A stretch of DNA of 64,000 nucleotides from Mucilaginibacter sp. Bleaf8 (GCF_018390515.1 NZ_JAHBBK010000001.1:1364001-1428000); one strand, 5' to 3'; counted from the stretch's first letter, positions 44,754 through 53,563 are shown. Program-made: numbers and translations. Notes: generated from the sequence alone by a model not told the origin.

Positions 44754-46655
44754 TTAATCAAACTCCAGATTAAACATCTTTCTAAGTTCCATTAAGTTGG
44801 CATTTTTAGCTGCCATGTGCTGAAACTTTTCCGATGCGGTGTAAGGGCGTTTGGTTACCTGCTGCTCATCTACACGTGTATGCACCTCAATACTAAAGTT
44901 ACGTAGTTTAGTGCGCAGGTAGTTCATCAAATCCGGCTTACCGTCTCTAAAAACAGACTCTTGCGTACGGTTATTTACAATTATCTCAAATTCGGTAGCG
45001 CTTAGCTGCTTTGGCGGGTTGGCAATAAAAATGGTAATCAGCGTCATGGGCTTGCCTTCCGCTTTTATCTTGGCAATATAGGCATGCCAGCAGGTCAAGA
45101 AGTCCTCAGTGGTAAATGCCTCATTATCCGTACCCTTTAAATAGGGATCTTCCTCCTCCTCTTCAACGGCCGTCATGGCACCAAATCCACCTCCGGTTAG
45201 GGACGGGGTTAAGGATGGCGTAAGTAGCGACGATAATTTAGGTATGCCTGCCGTTTTTACCGTGGGTTCTTCCTTAGCCACAACCGGCTGTGGCGATGCC
45301 GACGGTAATGTATCGTTGGCATACTTGCTTACAGGTTCCTGCACCTGATGCACAGGCGCCGCTACCGGTTCCGGTATACGTACCGATGCAACCGGCGATG
45401 GTATTTTAGGAATATCAGCCACCGGCATTGGTGCTGGCGGTGGCGTATCTACAGCCTTTGGCGCTTCTGCAGCCGGAGCTACAGGCGCTGCTGTATCAGG
45501 TTTTTTTTTTACACCATCATTGGCGGCAGCCTGGGGCAATTGCCCGGAGGCCAAGTTTAATGCTGATGGCAGGTGGCATATTTTAAGCAAAGCCAACTCT
45601 ACCTGCAACCGCTGATTTTTACTCAGCCTGTAGTTCAAATCGCACTGGTTGGCAATACTCATGGCCGATAGCAGGAACGATGTACTGGCCTGTTGCGATT
45701 GCTGCAAGTATTTGTTTCGAATACCTTCGCTTACTTCCAGCAGCTTTAGTGTAGCCGGATCTTTACCCACCAGCAAATTGCGCAAGTGTCCCGAAAGCCC
45801 GCCAATAAAGTGGCTGCCATCAAAACCTTTTGCTAATATCTCATCAAAAAGCAGCAACGTTTTCGATGTATCCTCGTTCAGCAGGCTATCGGTAATATTA
45901 AAGTAGTAATCATAATCAAGTATATTAAGATTATCAATTACCGATTTGTAGGTAACCTGTCCGCCCGAAAAGCTTACAATCTGATCGAACATGGATAACG
46001 CGTCGCGCAAACCGCCGTCTGCTTTCTGGGCGATGATGTGCAATCCATCAGGCTCATAAGCGATACTTTCTTTTTGCGCGATAGACGACAGATGATTAGC
46101 CATATCCTCAACGCGGATGCGGTTAAAATCAAAAATCTGACAGCGCGAAAGTATGGTTGGTAATATCTTATGTTTCTCGGTTGTGGCCAGGATAAATATA
46201 GCATAATGCGGTGGTTCTTCCAGCGTTTTCAAAAACGCGTTGAAAGCCGCTTGCGACAGCATGTGCACCTCATCAATAATATATACCTTATAGCGGCCTG
46301 CCTGCGGTGGTATGCGCACCTGATCAATCAAACTCCTGATATCATCAACCGAGTTGTTGGATGCCGCATCCAGCTCATGTACGTTAAACGAATTACCGTT
46401 CTGAAAAGCACGACATGAATCACATGTGCCGCAAGCCTCGCCATTGGGCTGCAAGTTGGTACAATTGATAGTTTTGGCGAGTATACGCGCACAAGTTGTT
46501 TTACCTACCCCACGTGGCCCGCAGAATAAAAATGCCTGCGCCAGCTGATTATTTTTAATCGCATTTTTAAGCGTGTTGGTCACATGCTGCTGACCTACAA
46601 CGCTTTCAAAAGTAACCGGACGGTATTTACGGGCCGAAACAATAAAATTATCCAC
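44754..46655 (-). CDS. dnaX: DNA polymerase III subunit gamma/tau
   Basis: Clamp-loader ATPase, 633 residues. A GTG start is chosen (VDNFIVSARKYRPVTFESVVGQ in two parts), because gamma/tau proteins of the phylum begin at this point; the 31 codons open upstream are not family-like. Walker A FCGPRGVGKTTCARIL, a four-Cys zinc module (C-x8-C-x2-C-x2-C, in ACGTCDSCR), DEVHMLS and the sensor LATTEKHKILPTILSRC are all visible. After residue 380 comes a long Pro/Ala-rich linker, then a C-terminal tau-like domain. No frameshift motif was recognised, so a short gamma form is not predicted. Confidence 0.94.
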   Translation of the reverse strand: MDNFIVSARKYRPVTFESVVGQQHVTNTLKNAIKNNQLAQAFLFCGPRGVGKTTCARILAKTINCTNLQPNGEACGTCDSCRAFQNGNSFNVHELDAASNNSVDDIRSLIDQVRIPPQAGRYKVYIIDEVHMLSQAAFNAFLKTLEEPPHYAIFILATTEKHKILPTILSRCQIFDFNRIRVEDMANHLSSIAQKESIAYEPDGLHIIAQKADGGLRDALSMFDQIVSFSGGQVTYKSVIDNLNILDYDYYFNITDSLLNEDTSKTLLLFDEILAKGFDGSHFIGGLSGHLRNLLVGKDPATLKLLEVSEGIRNKYLQQSQQASTSFLLSAMSIANQCDLNYRLSKNQRLQVELALLKICHLPSALNLASGQLPQAAANDGVKKKPDTAAPVAPAAEAPKAVDTPPPAPMPVADIPKIPSPVASVRIPEPVAAPVHQVQEPVSKYANDTLPSASPQPVVAKEEPTVKTAGIPKLSSLLTPSLTPSLTGGGFGAMTAVEEEEEDPYLKGTDNEAFTTEDFLTCWHAYIAKIKAEGKPMTLITIFIANPPKQLSATEFEIIVNNRTQESVFRDGKPDLMNYLRTKLRNFSIEVHTRVDEQQVTKRPYTASEKFQHMAAKNANLMELRKMFNLEFD

Positions 46656-46712
46656 AGCCACTAAGGTAGGCAAAAAAGCTGAAAGGGTAAATACCGAACA
46701 GGCAATGTTGCA

Positions 46713-46727
46713 ATGGCATGATGCCAT
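46713..46727. promoter_or_regulatory. palindrome between dnaX and a divergent gene
   Basis: ATGGCATGATGCCAT: two perfect 7-bp arms around one base, centred in the 136-bp divergent intergenic region. It may be an operator; no regulator gene is near. Confidence 0.3.
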
Positions 46728-46791
46728 ACACAACACGGTTATTACCACAATAAATGCTTACTTTTATAATAAGCAAAGCCTGAATTACCCC

Positions 46792-47412
46792 ATGAAAATA
46801 TGCCTTTTTGCTATAGTAATATGCTTAACTATAAGCTTCAACCTTATGGCTCAGGATACAGTACAGATAGCCCCGAAATCTAATCCTATTATTTATACCG
46901 GTATAAATGTGGGTTCGGGTGTGGCCGGTCTTAAAGGTTTATTATTGGGTGGCGAGATAAATTACCAGGCTAAAGCCGGTTTATTTACCGCAAGGCTAAA
47001 CGGCATGCTCAACCTCGAGGTTGACCAGATTCCCTTTGTACCCTTCCCTATTGTACATGACCATGGGTATATGCGTGAAATTGCATTGCTATATGGATTA
47101 AGGCACATTAAAAATGGCCGTTCGCTAAGCATCTCTGCCGGTGTTTCGCAGGTAATGCAGGTGGCTAAATATAAAGATGAGGACGGACAGCGTTTGCGGG
47201 TGAAAAGAAATTATATAGGCCTGCCTTTTGAGTTGAATATACTTTGGTTTAAAAGCGACAAACAACGGTGGCGCCTTTTCCATCTGATACCCATAGGCAA
47301 ACCAACAGGCTTTGGCAGTAGTTATGGATTTAAATTGTCGGGCAACGTTTCTAAAAATAGCTATCTGGCATTAGGTGCGGTAGTAGGACTTGGTTATCAT
47401 AAGCATTATTAA
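46792..47412 (+). CDS. hypothetical exported, probably beta-barrel, protein
   Basis: 206 residues from the chosen Met, which starts a good signal peptide (MKICLFAIVICLTISFNLMA then QDTV); the frame is open 29 codons earlier but that part is not signal-like. The mature region has repeated amphipathic strands (YTGINVGSGVAGLKGLLLGG, FKLSGNVSKNSYLALGAVVG as its last two) ending in an aromatic residue, typical of outer-membrane barrels. Divergent from dnaX. Function unknown. Confidence 0.75.
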   Translation: MKICLFAIVICLTISFNLMAQDTVQIAPKSNPIIYTGINVGSGVAGLKGLLLGGEINYQAKAGLFTARLNGMLNLEVDQIPFVPFPIVHDHGYMREIALLYGLRHIKNGRSLSISAGVSQVMQVAKYKDEDGQRLRVKRNYIGLPFELNILWFKSDKQRWRLFHLIPIGKPTGFGSSYGFKLSGNVSKNSYLALGAVVGLGYHKHY

Positions 47413-47470
47413 GAATTAACCTCACGGCCTTCATTTTTGTATTGAACCTAAAAAAAAACGGCAATAAAAA

Positions 47471-47506
47471 AAGGAGCCAGAAACACCAACTGCCACCTGA
47501 CTCCTT
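47471..47506 (-). terminator. terminator of the exported-protein gene at 47526
   Basis: A 10-bp stem AAGGAGCCAG/CTGACTCCTT with one mismatch and a 16-nt loop is followed on the minus strand by seven Ts. Confidence 0.7.
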
Positions 47507-47525
47507 AATTTAGCAACAGCCTTTA

Positions 47526-48140
47526 TTAAAGTATATCTATTGCTGTAATCTCTTTTACGTTGTAATAGCCTTTGGCCTGCGGTAAATAAACCTCCATATC
47601 CTGCCAGGTAACTTTAAGCTTTTTGCCGACCAATGCTGTGGTGCCCGACGTAAACCTTTCGGAACCGGTAAACTGGCGTAACCATATGAATGATTTCTCT
47701 TTACCCTGCGGGTCAGTAATCACGATATAATTTAAGCCTTTATTTTCAATGCGCTTAAATGTTCCAGAGGTTGTTGATTTACTTTCGGCATTATTTTTAC
47801 TACCAGCCATCTTGGCCGCTAACTTTAAAAAGGAACCACAATTTAGCTTGAGTAAGTCTTTACCAATGTCCGTTCCAAGTCCCTCCATCGCCGCGTCATC
47901 TGAAAAATCAATCTTACGCTCTTCTGCTACTTCCATCAGCAATGAGGTGTACCTGGAAAAACAATCCGTAAAAATCGAGTTAGCTTCTTCTTTAGATGTG
48001 ATTTTATTAACATCAACTTTAGATAGCGCATTACAAAGACTATCCGTCATTCTGCGCTCGGCCGGGCCCATTGTGTTTTGAGCTTGAATATTGCCAGCTC
48101 CAGCTAAAATAAACAGTACGGCAATAAATGTTTGTTTCAT
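47526..48140 (-). CDS. hypothetical exported protein
   Basis: 204 residues beginning with a signal peptide (MKQTFIAVLFILAGAGNIQAQ). The start is set at this Met because the ATG eight codons upstream overlaps the -7 box of the promoter and cannot be transcribed. The mature protein has a helical first half with Cys residues (DSLCNALSKV, FTDCFSRYTS, LKLNCGSFL) and a beta-rich second half (NYIVITDPQGKEKSFIWLRQF, given here only to DPQGKEK). No family recognised. Confidence 0.75.
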   Translation of the reverse strand: MKQTFIAVLFILAGAGNIQAQNTMGPAERRMTDSLCNALSKVDVNKITSKEEANSIFTDCFSRYTSLLMEVAEERKIDFSDDAAMEGLGTDIGKDLLKLNCGSFLKLAAKMAGSKNNAESKSTTSGTFKRIENKGLNYIVITDPQGKEKSFIWLRQFTGSERFTSGTTALVGKKLKVTWQDMEVYLPQAKGYYNVKEITAIDIL

Positions 48141-48161
48141 GATAACGCTCAGATTTTGAGG

Positions 48162-48192
48162 CAAACATACATAAGTAAAGCAGCAATCGCAA
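48162..48192 (-). promoter_or_regulatory. promoter of the exported-protein gene at 47526
   Basis: On the minus strand: TTG, 20 bp, TATGTTTG (exact -7 match). Initiation is expected near 48155, which decides the start codon of the gene. Confidence 0.7.
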
Positions 48193-48252
48193 TGCGTACT
48201 ATTTTTGACCCGTTAACATTTCACACTATCAAGCATTTATATACACAACAAC

Positions 48253-48283
48253 TTGCATATTTAAACCATTATTTCTACATTTG
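48253..48283 (+). promoter_or_regulatory. rpsF-rpsR-rplI promoter
   Basis: TTG, 20 bp, TACATTTG (exact -7 match), 43 bp before the rpsF start codon. Confidence 0.75.
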
Positions 48284-48287
48284 CGTC

Positions 48288-48301
48288 CCCGTTTGCACGG
48301 G
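48288..48301 (+). promoter_or_regulatory. leader hairpin of rpsF, possible S6:S18 binding element
   Basis: CCCG, loop TTTGCA, CGGG sits at the predicted 5' end of the mRNA. S6:S18 autoregulatory leaders with a CCG element are known before rpsF in several phyla. This hairpin has a CCG but is short, and the full consensus was not confirmed. Confidence 0.35.
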
Positions 48302-48326
48302 ATAATTAATAAACATAAGTATTAAA

Positions 48327-48689
48327 ATGCAACAGTACGAAACCGTCATCATTCTAACCCCGTTGTTATCTGATGAGGCTGCTAAAGAGGTAATCACCAA
48401 ATTTAGCAAGATCCTTACCGATAACGGAGCCGAGATTGTTCAAGAGGACAATTGGGGTTTGAGAAAATTAGCGTACCCAATCGAGAAAAAATCTACCGGG
48501 TACTACCACCTCACCGAATTCCGCGCTCCGGGTGAATTAATCAATAAACTGGAGATCGAGTACAGACGTGATGAGCGTGTAATGCGTTTCCTGACTATTG
48601 CTTTGGATAAAAATGCCATTGCTTACAATGAGAAAAAACGCAGCGGTGCTTTCAACAAAAAACCTAAAACAGAGGAGGCTGCAGCTTAA
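48327..48689 (+). CDS. rpsF: 30S ribosomal protein bS6
   Basis: Small-subunit protein, 120 residues, beginning [19 protein letters not shown], with the conserved [18 protein letters not shown] and [16 protein letters not shown]. It forms a heterodimer with bS18, encoded 2 bp downstream, on the platform of the 30S subunit. The C-terminal tail is Lys/Glu/Ala-rich. Confidence 0.98.
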   Translation: MQQYETVIILTPLLSDEAAKEVITKFSKILTDNGAEIVQEDNWGLRKLAYPIEKKSTGYYHLTEFRAPGELINKLEIEYRRDERVMRFLTIALDKNAIAYNEKKRSGAFNKKPKTEEAAA

Positions 48690-48691
48690 TT

Positions 48692-48955
48692 ATGGCAAAC
48701 GAACAAATTCAATACGTTACTGCTCCTAAAGTAGAGGACAACCGTAAAAAATACTGCCGTTTCAAAAAGAACGGTATCAAATACATCGATTACAAAGACG
48801 CTAACTTTTTATTAAAGTTCATTAACGATCAAGGTAAAGTATTACCACGTCGTTTAACTGGTACTTCATTAAAATTCCAGCGTAAAGTGGCCCAGGCTGT
48901 TAAGCGTGCCCGTCACATCGGTTTATTACCTTATGTAACTGACTCGTTAAAATAA
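48692..48955 (+). CDS. rpsR: 30S ribosomal protein bS18
   Basis: 87 residues with the typical [18 protein letters not shown] and [17 protein letters not shown]. One Cys remains near the N-terminus (YCRF), which is not enough for a zinc ribbon. Partner of bS6. Confidence 0.98.
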   Translation: MANEQIQYVTAPKVEDNRKKYCRFKKNGIKYIDYKDANFLLKFINDQGKVLPRRLTGTSLKFQRKVAQAVKRARHIGLLPYVTDSLK

Positions 48956-48956
48956 T

Positions 48957-48962
48957 AGGAGG
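48957..48962 (+). promoter_or_regulatory. strong Shine-Dalgarno sequence before rplI
   Basis: AGGAGG lies 8 bases before the rplI ATG. Such a perfect site is exceptional here: the neighbouring genes have none, as is usual for Bacteroidota. Confidence 0.7.
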
Positions 48963-48970
48963 TTTAGAAA

Positions 48971-49414
48971 ATGGATTTGATTTTAAAACAAGATGTTAAA
49001 AACCTCGGCGAGAAAGACGAAATCGTAAAAGTAAAGTCAGGTTATGGCCGTAACTTTTTGATCCCGAAAGGTTATGCTATTTTAGCTACTGAATCAGCCC
49101 GTAAAGTTTTAGCTGAGAACTTGAAACAAGCTCAGTTTAAACAAGACAAAATCCGTAAGGATGCTGAAGAAATTGCTACCCGTTTAGAAGGTGTTAAATT
49201 AACTATCGGTGCTAAAGCTGGTGAAAGTGGTAAAATCTTCGGTGCTATCAACACTATCCAAGTGGCTGATGCATTGAAAAAACAAGGTTTCGATGTTGAT
49301 CGTCGCCGTATCACTTTTGATCAGGAGCCAAAAGTTTTAGGTGAATACACCGCAAACTTAAACCTGCACAAAGAAGTTAAAGTTCAGGTACCTTTCGAAG
49401 TAGTAGCTGAGTAA
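48971..49414 (+). CDS. rplI: 50S ribosomal protein bL9
   Basis: 147 residues in two globular parts joined by a long helix: the N-terminal rRNA-binding domain MDLILKQDVKNLGEKDE with GYGRNFLIPKGYA, and a C-terminal domain with GAKAGESGKIFGAI. Last gene of the ribosomal operon; it has its own Shine-Dalgarno site. Confidence 0.98.
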   Translation: MDLILKQDVKNLGEKDEIVKVKSGYGRNFLIPKGYAILATESARKVLAENLKQAQFKQDKIRKDAEEIATRLEGVKLTIGAKAGESGKIFGAINTIQVADALKKQGFDVDRRRITFDQEPKVLGEYTANLNLHKEVKVQVPFEVVAE

Positions 49415-49422
49415 TAATCATA

Positions 49423-49457
49423 TCGAATTTCGAAAATCAAATTTCGAATTTTGAGAC
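49423..49457. repeat. heptamer repeat tract (TCGAAWT type)
   Basis: Five consecutive 7-base units: TCGAATT, TCGAAAA, TCAAATT, TCGAATT, TTGAGAC. It begins 9 bp after the rplI stop codon and precedes the terminator. Confidence 0.6.
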
Positions 49458-49466
49458 AGATAATTT

Positions 49467-49502
49467 AAAAAAGGTGTTTAGCATATGCTAAACACCTTTT
49501 TT
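49467..49502 (+). terminator. ribosomal operon terminator, perfect 36-bp palindrome
   Basis: Arms AAAAAAGGTGTTTAGCAT and exact complement, centred on GCATATGC, followed by TTG. It ends just before mtgA. Confidence 0.92.
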
Positions 49503-49523
49503 GTTTCCTAATTTTGGGCATCT

Positions 49524-50210
49524 ATGGGCATAACCAAATTAATCTGGCGATTTGTTAAGATTTTCCTGATCGGCTTTATAGCCTTTACCGTGTTGTGGGT
49601 ACTGTTTTACCGCTTTGTAAATCCACCCATTACCTGGCTGATGATAGAGCGCGGCTTTGAACGCAAGGCAGCAGGCAAGCCCTGGAAAATTGACAAAGAC
49701 TGGAAAGACTTCGACGAGATATCCGTTAATATGAAAAAGGCTGCCTTAGCCGGCGAAGACCAATCGTTTTTAGAACACAATGGCTTCGACTTCAAAGCTA
49801 TTGAATACGCCATTAAGATGAACGCACACAGCCACAAAGTGATTGGCGGTAGTACCATATCACAGCAAACAGCCAAAAACGTGTTTTTATGGCAAGGGCG
49901 CTCCTGGATACGCAAAGGTTTTGAGGCGTACTTTACGATGCTGATTGAGGTACTGTGGAGCAAAAAGCGCATCATGGAAGTATACCTGAACGTAATTGAA
50001 ATGGGCGACGGCATATACGGTGCCGAAGCTGCTGCGCAAAACTACTTTCATAAGCCGGCAGCCAAGCTTACCAAACGTGAAGCTGCGGCTATTGCAGCTA
50101 TTTTTCCAAGCCCGCTTAAACGCTCGGCAACCAATCCTACCAAGTTTTTGAGGCACCGCCGCTATCTGATCATTAAAAATATGAACCGCTTAGGTCCGCT
50201 TGATTTTTAA
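49524..50210 (+). CDS. mtgA: monofunctional biosynthetic peptidoglycan transglycosylase
   Basis: 228 residues with one N-terminal membrane helix (about 7-30) and a GT51 glycosyltransferase domain acting in the periplasm on lipid II. Motifs: AALAGEDQSFLEHNGFD with the catalytic Glu, GGSTISQQTAKNVFLW, KKRIMEVYLNVIEMGDGIYG (core EVYLNVIEMG) and AAAIAAIFPSPL. It lacks a transpeptidase domain. It is near the mre/rod operon but on the opposite strand. Confidence 0.95.
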   Translation: MGITKLIWRFVKIFLIGFIAFTVLWVLFYRFVNPPITWLMIERGFERKAAGKPWKIDKDWKDFDEISVNMKKAALAGEDQSFLEHNGFDFKAIEYAIKMNAHSHKVIGGSTISQQTAKNVFLWQGRSWIRKGFEAYFTMLIEVLWSKKRIMEVYLNVIEMGDGIYGAEAAAQNYFHKPAAKLTKREAAAIAAIFPSPLKRSATNPTKFLRHRRYLIIKNMNRLGPLDF

Positions 50211-50251
50211 AACAGGAAAGGCAGCTACTACTTAGCTGCCTTTCTTGTTTT
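50209..50251. terminator. bidirectional terminator between mtgA and rodA
   Basis: A 19-bp stem AAAACAGGAAAGGCAGCTA pairs with its near-perfect complement (one G-T) around CTACT; it overlaps the mtgA stop codon. Confidence 0.9.
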
Positions 50252-50283
50252 AAAGCCCTTAGAGCATAAATGTATTACGGACA

Positions 50284-51549
50284 CTACATCAGTGCGCCTA
50301 AACGGTTTGAATCGAGCTTAATCAGTATAAACAGCAATATGGTAAAGCTCCACAGTGAGGAGCCGCCATAGCTAATGAAAGGCAACGGAATACCGATTAC
50401 CGGCATAAAGCCGATAGTCATGCTGATATTGATAAAGAAGTGGAAAAAGATAATAGATGCAACACCATAGCCATAGATGCGTGAAAACGATGCCCGTTGC
50501 CGCTCGGCCATATAGATGATGCGTAACAGCAAGAATAGGTAAAGGCATATTACTACAGAAGTGCCAATAAATCCCCACTCCTCGCCCACGGTACAGAATA
50601 TAAAGTCGGTACTTTGCTCGGGTACAAAAGAGTACTTGGTTTGTGTACCCTGCAAATAGCCTTTGCCCCACAACTGCCCTGAACCGATCGCAATTTTTGA
50701 TTGGTTTACGTTGTAGCCTATACCACGTAAATCCGACGTGATACCCAATAACTCGTCGATACGTGCGCGCTGATGCGGCTTAAGTACGTTAAAGTAAAGC
50801 GGCTTTACAGTTAACACATAACTTATACATAACACCAGTCCGATAATCATGGTTGCCATTAACTGCTGTGTACGGCGCATGGTAGCCAGTATAGCCACCG
50901 TTGCCAATACCAGCACACCAATGATATACCATGGGTTAAACAACAACGACGATATACCTAAGCCTATAGCCAACCCGGCTGCAATCAGGAACATGGGAGA
51001 CAAGCCCTCGCGATACAATACAAATATCAAGGAGCAGAATACCAGTGTTGAGCCGGCATCCGGCTGCAACATGATAAGCAGCATAGGGCAGCCAATAATG
51101 GCCGCTGCTGTAGCTAACGATTTGAACTCTGTAATACGGATATTGGTACCACTTAAATAACGGGCCAGCAGCAAACAGGTAGTAAATTTTGCAAACTCTG
51201 ATGGTTGCAACCTGAAACTTCCGATAGGTATCCAAGCCTGGTTACCGCCCACATTACGCCCTACAACCAACACTACCAAAAGCAAAAAGACCGTAACCAC
51301 ATAAAACACCGGCGCCAACGCATTAAAAAAACGGCTATCCAGCAACAAAATCACCGTCCCCAACACAACGGCCGAAATGATAAATATAAATTGCTTGCCG
51401 TAATTGGTGCTAAGATCAATAATGCTTGGGTGCTGTTCATCGTACACAGCGGCATGGATGTTAAACCAGCCAATGGTACACAACGCCAGATAAAGAAATA
51501 CCGTAAGCCAGTCTACGTTAAAGAAAAAGCTGCGCTGTTGGTTATTCAT
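50284..51549 (-). CDS. rodA: peptidoglycan polymerase of the SEDS family, RodA
   Basis: Integral membrane glycosyltransferase, 421 residues and about ten helices, polymerising lipid II for side-wall growth with PBP2. Conserved stretches: PSEFAKFTTCLLLARYLS, LQPDAGSTLVF with the catalytic Asp, EQSTDFIFCTVGEEWGFIG and the end IPLPFISYGGSSLW. It overlaps the mrdA stop by 8 bases, the last gene of the shape operon. Confidence 0.97.
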   Translation of the reverse strand: MNNQQRSFFFNVDWLTVFLYLALCTIGWFNIHAAVYDEQHPSIIDLSTNYGKQFIFIISAVVLGTVILLLDSRFFNALAPVFYVVTVFLLLVVLVVGRNVGGNQAWIPIGSFRLQPSEFAKFTTCLLLARYLSGTNIRITEFKSLATAAAIIGCPMLLIMLQPDAGSTLVFCSLIFVLYREGLSPMFLIAAGLAIGLGISSLLFNPWYIIGVLVLATVAILATMRRTQQLMATMIIGLVLCISYVLTVKPLYFNVLKPHQRARIDELLGITSDLRGIGYNVNQSKIAIGSGQLWGKGYLQGTQTKYSFVPEQSTDFIFCTVGEEWGFIGTSVVICLYLFLLLRIIYMAERQRASFSRIYGYGVASIIFFHFFINISMTIGFMPVIGIPLPFISYGGSSLWSFTILLFILIKLDSNRLGALM

Positions 51550-53563
51550 CTTCTTTACGATTAATTAGTGCAACGGTAAAGCGGTTCATACTATCCGGCT
51601 CTTTCCTGTTTTTCCGGGATGCCGATTTCAGCTCAAGCTGTTTTTTAGTAGTATCGGATTTAAGGCGTTTCAAGCTGTCTTTGCGCAGGCTATCTCTTTT
51701 CAAGCTATCCCGCTTAGACAGTTTTTTAACCGGTGGTTTCCAGCCCGGTGGCGGTGGCAGCAGGTTTTTATTCATAATGTACTCCACCTGTGCTTTAGGC
51801 TTGGTAATATAACCCCGTATATACTTTTCAATCATGTAGCTGGCAATAGGTGCCGCCCATGAAGCGCCGTAGCCACCATTTTCCACAATTACAGCAATAG
51901 CTATCCTGGGTGTATCGCGAGGTGCAAAGCCTACAAATATCGAGTGGTTTTTACCATGTGAGTTTTGAGCCGTACCGGTTTTACCACACATTATAATGCC
52001 GGGTATGCGCGATTCAACCGCCGTACCATGATCAACCACGGCCTGCATGCCATCAATCACCGGTTCAAAGTATTCAGCATTAACACCTACATAATTCTTT
52101 TTGGTGAACTCGGTTTTAACCACCTGCTTGTCGCCAATAGCTTTGATCAGGTGCGGAATGTAGTAATAGCCCCGGTTGGCAATGGTACACTCCACGTTGG
52201 CCATTTGCAGCGGGGTAGAAAGCATTTCGCCCTGCCCTATGGCGAGTGAAATAATTGTGCTTGATCCCCAGCGGTTTTTAAAACGGTTGTCATAAAACTT
52301 TACCGTTGGTATAAAGCCCCGCCGCTCATGCGGCAAATCCAGCCCGAGCTTTACGCCAAAGCCAAATTTATTTACATTCTCTTTCCAGCTGGCAAAGCTA
52401 CGGTGCACGTTGCGGCTGCCATCTCTGATCATGAGCTGGTTGAACACATTACAAAAATAGGTATTGCAGGATTGTGCTATGCCTTTACGTAAATCGGTAA
52501 CGCCATCAAAGTGTTCGCAACCTACCCGGTGATTACCGGCCTGATAATAATGCGGACAGAAATAAGTAGTTTGCGGTGTAATGATGCCTTCCTGTAAAGC
52601 TATTAAGGCATCTAACGGCTTAAATGATGATCCCGGCGGGTAGTATGCCTGGATGGGCCTTACCAAAAACGGGTTGTATGGATCTTTATACATACGGGCT
52701 ACATTGTTGCCACGCTCGCGCCCTACCATCAGATTAGGGTCATACGTAGGGCTGCTTACAAAAGCCAGTATCTCGCCGCTTGAGGGTTCAATGGCTACGA
52801 TACTCCCTACCTTATTCTTCATCAGCTTTTCGCCCAGTTTCTGTATGTCGATATCCAATGAAGATATCAAACGCTCGCCGGCAACGGCGGCGGTATCATA
52901 GGCGCCATTGGCAAAGCTCCCTTTAGGCACATTGCGCGAATCAACCATCAGGTTTCGTACCCCACGCTGACCACGTAAAATACTATCATATGATCTTTCA
53001 ACGCCGGATATACCAATATAATCACCCGGACTATAATAGCCGTTCGACCGCTTGATCACTTCTGGACTGGCTTCACCAATATAACCCAAAAATTGTGCAG
53101 CCACAGAATCAGGATAGGTGCGCACGGTACGTGGCTGAACGCTAAAGCCCGGAAAATTGTAAAGCCGCTCCTGAAGGGAAGCATACATGCGTACAGATAT
53201 TTGCTTTTCGAACGCAGATTCGCGATAGGGCGAATACTTAAGTGCTTTAGAGAAACGCTTATCAAACCCGGCCTTGTCAATACCTAACAAACGGCAAAGT
53301 TCTAAAGTATCAAAGGGCTTAACCTGCTTAGGTATAACAGTAACGTCGTATACGGGCTCGTTCTGTACGAGTATTCGGCCTTTACGGTCAAGAATTGGGC
53401 CGCGGGCCGGATAGATAATGGTTTTGCGCAGCACGTTTTTGCTGGCAAAAACAGAATAGCGGTCGTCAACAATCTGGATATAAAACAACCGGCCCAGCAG
53501 TACCAGGGCCAGGGTTATGAAGATACCGGTAACAACGTAGCGCCGCTCAAAATAATTATTCAT
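51542..53563 (-). CDS. mrdA: penicillin-binding protein 2
   Basis: Class B PBP, 673 residues: one N-terminal membrane helix (residues 11-31), a dimerisation domain and a transpeptidase domain with SxxK in PGSSFKPLDAL, SxN in AQSCNTYF and KTG in CGKTGTAQNSHG. It crosslinks side-wall peptidoglycan with RodA. After about residue 610 the protein carries a basic tail with tandem (K/R)DSL(K/R) units (SKRDSLKRDSLRKDSLKRL in outline), predicted periplasmic and highly charged, not part of the enzyme core. It abuts mreD directly. Confidence 0.96.
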   Translation of the reverse strand: MNNYFERRYVVTGIFITLALVLLGRLFYIQIVDDRYSVFASKNVLRKTIIYPARGPILDRKGRILVQNEPVYDVTVIPKQVKPFDTLELCRLLGIDKAGFDKRFSKALKYSPYRESAFEKQISVRMYASLQERLYNFPGFSVQPRTVRTYPDSVAAQFLGYIGEASPEVIKRSNGYYSPGDYIGISGVERSYDSILRGQRGVRNLMVDSRNVPKGSFANGAYDTAAVAGERLISSLDIDIQKLGEKLMKNKVGSIVAIEPSSGEILAFVSSPTYDPNLMVGRERGNNVARMYKDPYNPFLVRPIQAYYPPGSSFKPLDALIALQEGIITPQTTYFCPHYYQAGNHRVGCEHFDGVTDLRKGIAQSCNTYFCNVFNQLMIRDGSRNVHRSFASWKENVNKFGFGVKLGLDLPHERRGFIPTVKFYDNRFKNRWGSSTIISLAIGQGEMLSTPLQMANVECTIANRGYYYIPHLIKAIGDKQVVKTEFTKKNYVGVNAEYFEPVIDGMQAVVDHGTAVESRIPGIIMCGKTGTAQNSHGKNHSIFVGFAPRDTPRIAIAVIVENGGYGASWAAPIASYMIEKYIRGYITKPKAQVEYIMNKNLLPPPPGWKPPVKKLSKRDSLKRDSLRKDSLKRLKSDTTKKQLELKSASRKNRKEPDSMNRFTVALINRKEDE

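Noticed and set aside
46656..46748. An N-terminal extension of DnaX starting MVITVLCMAS.
   Set aside because: Not like any gamma/tau protein; the GTG-initiated VDNFIVSARKYRP matches family starts.
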